The notes under the pieces are model-generated. The model was not told the DNA's origin, searched no databases, and was given only the letters and a program-made list of their open reading frames with translations. From Sphaerochaeta associata (GTDB taxonomy: Bacteria; Spirochaetota; Spirochaetia; Sphaerochaetales; Sphaerochaetaceae): a DNA stretch of 64,000 nt. Location of the stretch: positions 310,001 to 374,000 of the forward strand of contig NZ_CP094929.1 in assembly GCF_022869165.1 (NCBI RefSeq), in the 5' to 3' direction. Of the stretch, positions 63,835 through 64,000 are shown piece after piece (position 1 is the stretch's first letter; the number at the start of each line of letters is the position of its first letter). Position numbers and translations under genes: made by a program.

Positions 63835-64000
63835 GTGTCTGAACAGAAGAGGATCATCATTGTAGGTGCAGGTATTTCCGGTCTGACTGCAGCAACCTCG
63901 CTTGCCATGCGCGGCCACAAGGTGCTGGTGCTGGAAAAGCATGCAACCTCCGGCGGTCTGGTCAACAGCTTCGAGCGGGATGGATTCCTCTTTGACGGGG
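63835..64000 (+). CDS. FAD-dependent oxidoreductase, cut by window end
   Basis: The start is GTG 63835 behind TGGAGGCGAG. The first 55 residues show the dinucleotide motif IIIVGAGISGLTAATSLA and LEKHATSGGLVNSFERDGF, typical of phytoene-desaturase-like NAD(P)/FAD oxidoreductases. The rest lies outside the window, so the substrate cannot be judged. Confidence 0.8.
   Translation, partial: MSEQKRIIIVGAGISGLTAATSLAMRGHKVLVLEKHATSGGLVNSFERDGFLFDG

Noticed and set aside
1-64000. tRNA or rRNA genes
   Set aside because: No cloverleaf with conserved T-loop or A-box/B-box positions and no rRNA core sequence was noticed. A covariance search would be needed to be sure.

Overview
The window looks like a chromosomal segment from a spirochaete, most likely Sphaerochaeta or a close relative. 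The evidence is indirect. Base composition is near 45-50% GC outside an AT-rich surface-polysaccharide locus. The solute-binding protein has a cysteine-free FAAGGSE-type signal end common in that group, and the transposon load is heavy. No rRNA, tRNA or CRISPR array was seen, so the assignment is an inference.

Bases 1-17467 hold a surface polysaccharide (O-antigen or capsule type) locus read left to right. It encodes a GT4 glycosyltransferase cut by the window edge, a Wzy/ligase-like membrane protein, a TupA-type ATP-grasp protein, a DUF362 protein, three GT2 glycosyltransferases (one broken), a Wzx-like flippase, a sugar aminotransferase, an acyltransferase, RmlA and RmlB. It ends with a compact trio: an opine-type dehydrogenase, a B12-dependent mutase-like protein and an ATP-grasp ligase. 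Several genes carry long G tracts, and the acyltransferase is one G out of frame with its best start.

Bases 17468-30600 are a transposon graveyard. A DDE insertion sequence is split by an intact IS21-type element. IS66 and a second IS21-type element are truncated. Five full copies and one interrupted copy of a directly oriented 109-bp repeat occur in the window (6266-30261), usually at the point where another gene or transposase is cut off and just upstream of an intact gene. Cargo here includes a DUF4917/SIR2-like protein, a sugar nucleotidyltransferase with a GHMP kinase, and two DUF1413 genes.

Bases 30882-41806 carry comM-dprA-RAYT (competence-type genes plus a REP-associated transposase), two decayed duplicates of this locus, an MqsRA-like toxin-antitoxin pair with a clear operator, a DUF4062 + AlbA/ATPase pair with a 12-bp tandem repeat, and a large radical SAM protein.

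Bases 41879-48892 hold a carbohydrate ABC transporter operon, an MgsA/RarA C-terminal-like gene and a 5'-nucleotidase-type phosphoesterase, split by a transposase. Bases 49000-57600 hold decayed toxin-antitoxin modules, a Fic protein, RelB/YoeB with a nonsense-mutated toxin, and an OLD-like ATPase/TOPRIM-like pair bracketed by duplicated RelB and Fic sequence. Bases 58085-64000 carry housekeeping and accessory genes: an AraC regulator, a RibD-like reductase, an isoaspartyl methyltransferase, two GNAT acetyltransferases, a DUF234-type ATPase bracketed by a duplicated GNAT tail, and the start of a FAD-dependent oxidoreductase.
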